From positions 2,852,001 through 2,916,000 of the forward strand of contig NZ_CAJIMS010000001.1 in assembly GCF_905175375.1 (NCBI RefSeq): a stretch of DNA of 64,000 nt, written 5' to 3'. The position numbers were made by a program, and so were the translations under genes. Below the pieces are notes generated by a model. The model searched no databases and was not told the origin of the DNA. It worked only from the letters and a program-made list of their open reading frames with translations. Source of the DNA: Chryseobacterium aquaeductus. GTDB lineage: Bacteria; Bacteroidota; Bacteroidia; Flavobacteriales; Weeksellaceae. Shown here one piece after another: positions 62,942-64,000 of this stretch (positions are counted from its first letter, which is position 1; each line of letters opens with the position of its first letter).

Positions 62942-64000
62942 ATGACAATTTATCACCTTAGTACAGAATGTTATCCCGTTGCCAAAGTTGGAGGTTTAGC
63001 CGATGTTGTGGGAGCTTTGCCCAAATATCAGAACAAAATGAAAGATGTTGATGCCAAAGTGGTAATGCCTTGGTACAACAAAGCTTTTGTGTATGATCAT
63101 GAGTTTGAAGTTGTTTTTGATGGTTTCATTCATCAAGGGCAAAATATGCTTCAGGTTCAGGTAATGAAAGAGAAAACGAATACTTTGGGATTTGAGCTTT
63201 TTATGGTGAAAATTCCCGGACTTCTCGATCGAGAAAATCCTTACGGATATCAGGACGAAAGTTTTCAGTTCTTGGCATTTCAGCAAGGTGTTTTGCATTG
63301 GCTAACGGCGATGAAGATTCGTCCTGATGTTTTGCATTGTCACGACTATCATACAGGTTTGGTGCCTTTCATGGTAGAGCATTGTCCGGAATTTGCTTTT
63401 CTAAGGGGAACAAAAACAATCGGAACCATACATAATGGTGAATATCAGGGAATGATGCATTGGGATATGATTCATTTTATGCCTGCCTTCGATCACTACA
63501 AATGGGGACTTCTTGATTGGAACGGATTCATAAATCCTTTAGCAAGCATGATTAAATGTTGCAGTGCTTTTACCACAGTTTCAGAAGGGTATCTGGAAGA
63601 ACTTTTTGTAAGTTTTAAAGGTCTGGAAAGCCTTGTAAGAGACGAGTTCGGAAAAGCCTACGGAATTATCAACGGAATTGATACCGATGTCTGGAATCCG
63701 CAAACCGATCCTATGCTTGATTTTAATTATACATCAAAAAATGTTCTTAAAATTAAAAAGAAAAATAAGCACAAACTCTGCAAAGAATATGGTTTGAATC
63801 CTGATTTGCCACTTTTTGCATTCATCGGAAGATTTGCTACTGAAAAAGGAGCAGATTTACTTCCTGAAGTTATTTGGAGAAGCATCAAGCAAACTTATGG
63901 AGCTTTAAACATCATTGTTTTGGGTTCCGGAAATTCTTACATCGAAGATAAATTAAAAGAATTAAATTACGTTTACGCCAATTTTGCAACAGATATCGGA
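62942..64000 (+). CDS. glgA: Glycogen synthase, partial
   Basis: The ATG lies two bases after the glgB stop. The frame is open for 353 codons to the right window edge; the family has about 470-490 residues, so roughly the last quarter is missing. The ADP-glucose-binding start STECYPVAKVGGLADVVGAL (KxGGL) and the GT5 synthase block with HDYHTGLVPFM are present, followed by the start of the C-terminal GT-B half (FIGRFATEKGADLL). It adds glucose from ADP-glucose to glycogen chains, which glgB then branches. Confidence 0.95.
   Translation, partial: MTIYHLSTECYPVAKVGGLADVVGALPKYQNKMKDVDAKVVMPWYNKAFVYDHEFEVVFDGFIHQGQNMLQVQVMKEKTNTLGFELFMVKIPGLLDRENPYGYQDESFQFLAFQQGVLHWLTAMKIRPDVLHCHDYHTGLVPFMVEHCPEFAFLRGTKTIGTIHNGEYQGMMHWDMIHFMPAFDHYKWGLLDWNGFINPLASMIKCCSAFTTVSEGYLEELFVSFKGLESLVRDEFGKAYGIINGIDTDVWNPQTDPMLDFNYTSKNVLKIKKKNKHKLCKEYGLNPDLPLFAFIGRFATEKGADLLPEVIWRSIKQTYGALNIIVLGSGNSYIEDKLKELNYVYANFATDIG

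Overview
The window is AT-rich DNA from a member of the Bacteroidota, almost certainly a flavobacterium close to Chryseobacterium. Three things point there. Promoters use the Bacteroidota -33/-7 pair (TTG, about 19-20 bases, TAnnTTTG; seen before the tRNAs, tsaC, blaI, lpd, the tetR gene and others). Families typical of the phylum are present: a type B type IX-secreted protein, GLPGLI proteins and DUF4476. Gene pairings such as tatC with kpsF next to recQ also fit.

Layout. 1-2040: leftward operon tsaC, CPBP membrane protease, yaaA (cut by the left edge). 2141-2442: three identical initiator tRNA genes in a 113-bp tandem repeat. 2501-3527: two small unknown genes. 3763-7954: BlaI/BlaR1-type sensor pair with a visible operator, then two GLPGLI genes, the first broken by a one-base loss. 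8062-12373: exported M61 and M1 metallopeptidases. 12661-16921: tatC, kpsF-type isomerase and divergent recQ, followed by a small ParE-like toxin-antitoxin pair, a glycosyltransferase, lpd, DUF4476 and CvfB-like genes. 22571-26485: a 1304-residue type IX-secreted adhesin-like protein. 26605-33033: a TetR regulator with two operator copies 50 bp apart, driving a complete TolC/adaptor/RND efflux pump. 33417-36725: small housekeeping and unknown genes. 37222-38961: TPP riboswitch, PnuC-type (PnuT) transporter and an overlapping acyl-CoA-dehydrogenase-like gene.

The most disturbed stretch is 38866-41689. A 21-bp minisatellite starts inside the last codons of the acyl-CoA-dehydrogenase-like gene. 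It is followed by a degenerate second copy of that gene's 3' end, a decayed membrane-protein gene, an attC-like inverted-repeat element of about 125 bp, and an orphan RES-domain gene. Ordinary genes follow (ssb, an HRDC protein, hisS, DUF1835, a methyltransferase).

The right third is metabolically coherent. 46499-51155 holds a full cyanophycin cycle: cyanophycin synthetase diverging from cyanophycinase plus an isoaspartyl peptidase. Convergent to it, 51244-60773 is a leftward cluster of three ATP-grasp-type proteins, a GCS2-family carboxylate-amine ligase, a class I glutamine amidotransferase, two alpha/beta-hydrolase esterases and an M17 aminopeptidase. It looks like a pathway for making and trimming an unidentified peptide or amide, and is my best candidate for an undescribed system. 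The window ends in a glycogen operon, glgB then glgA (cut by the right edge), behind a structured leader.
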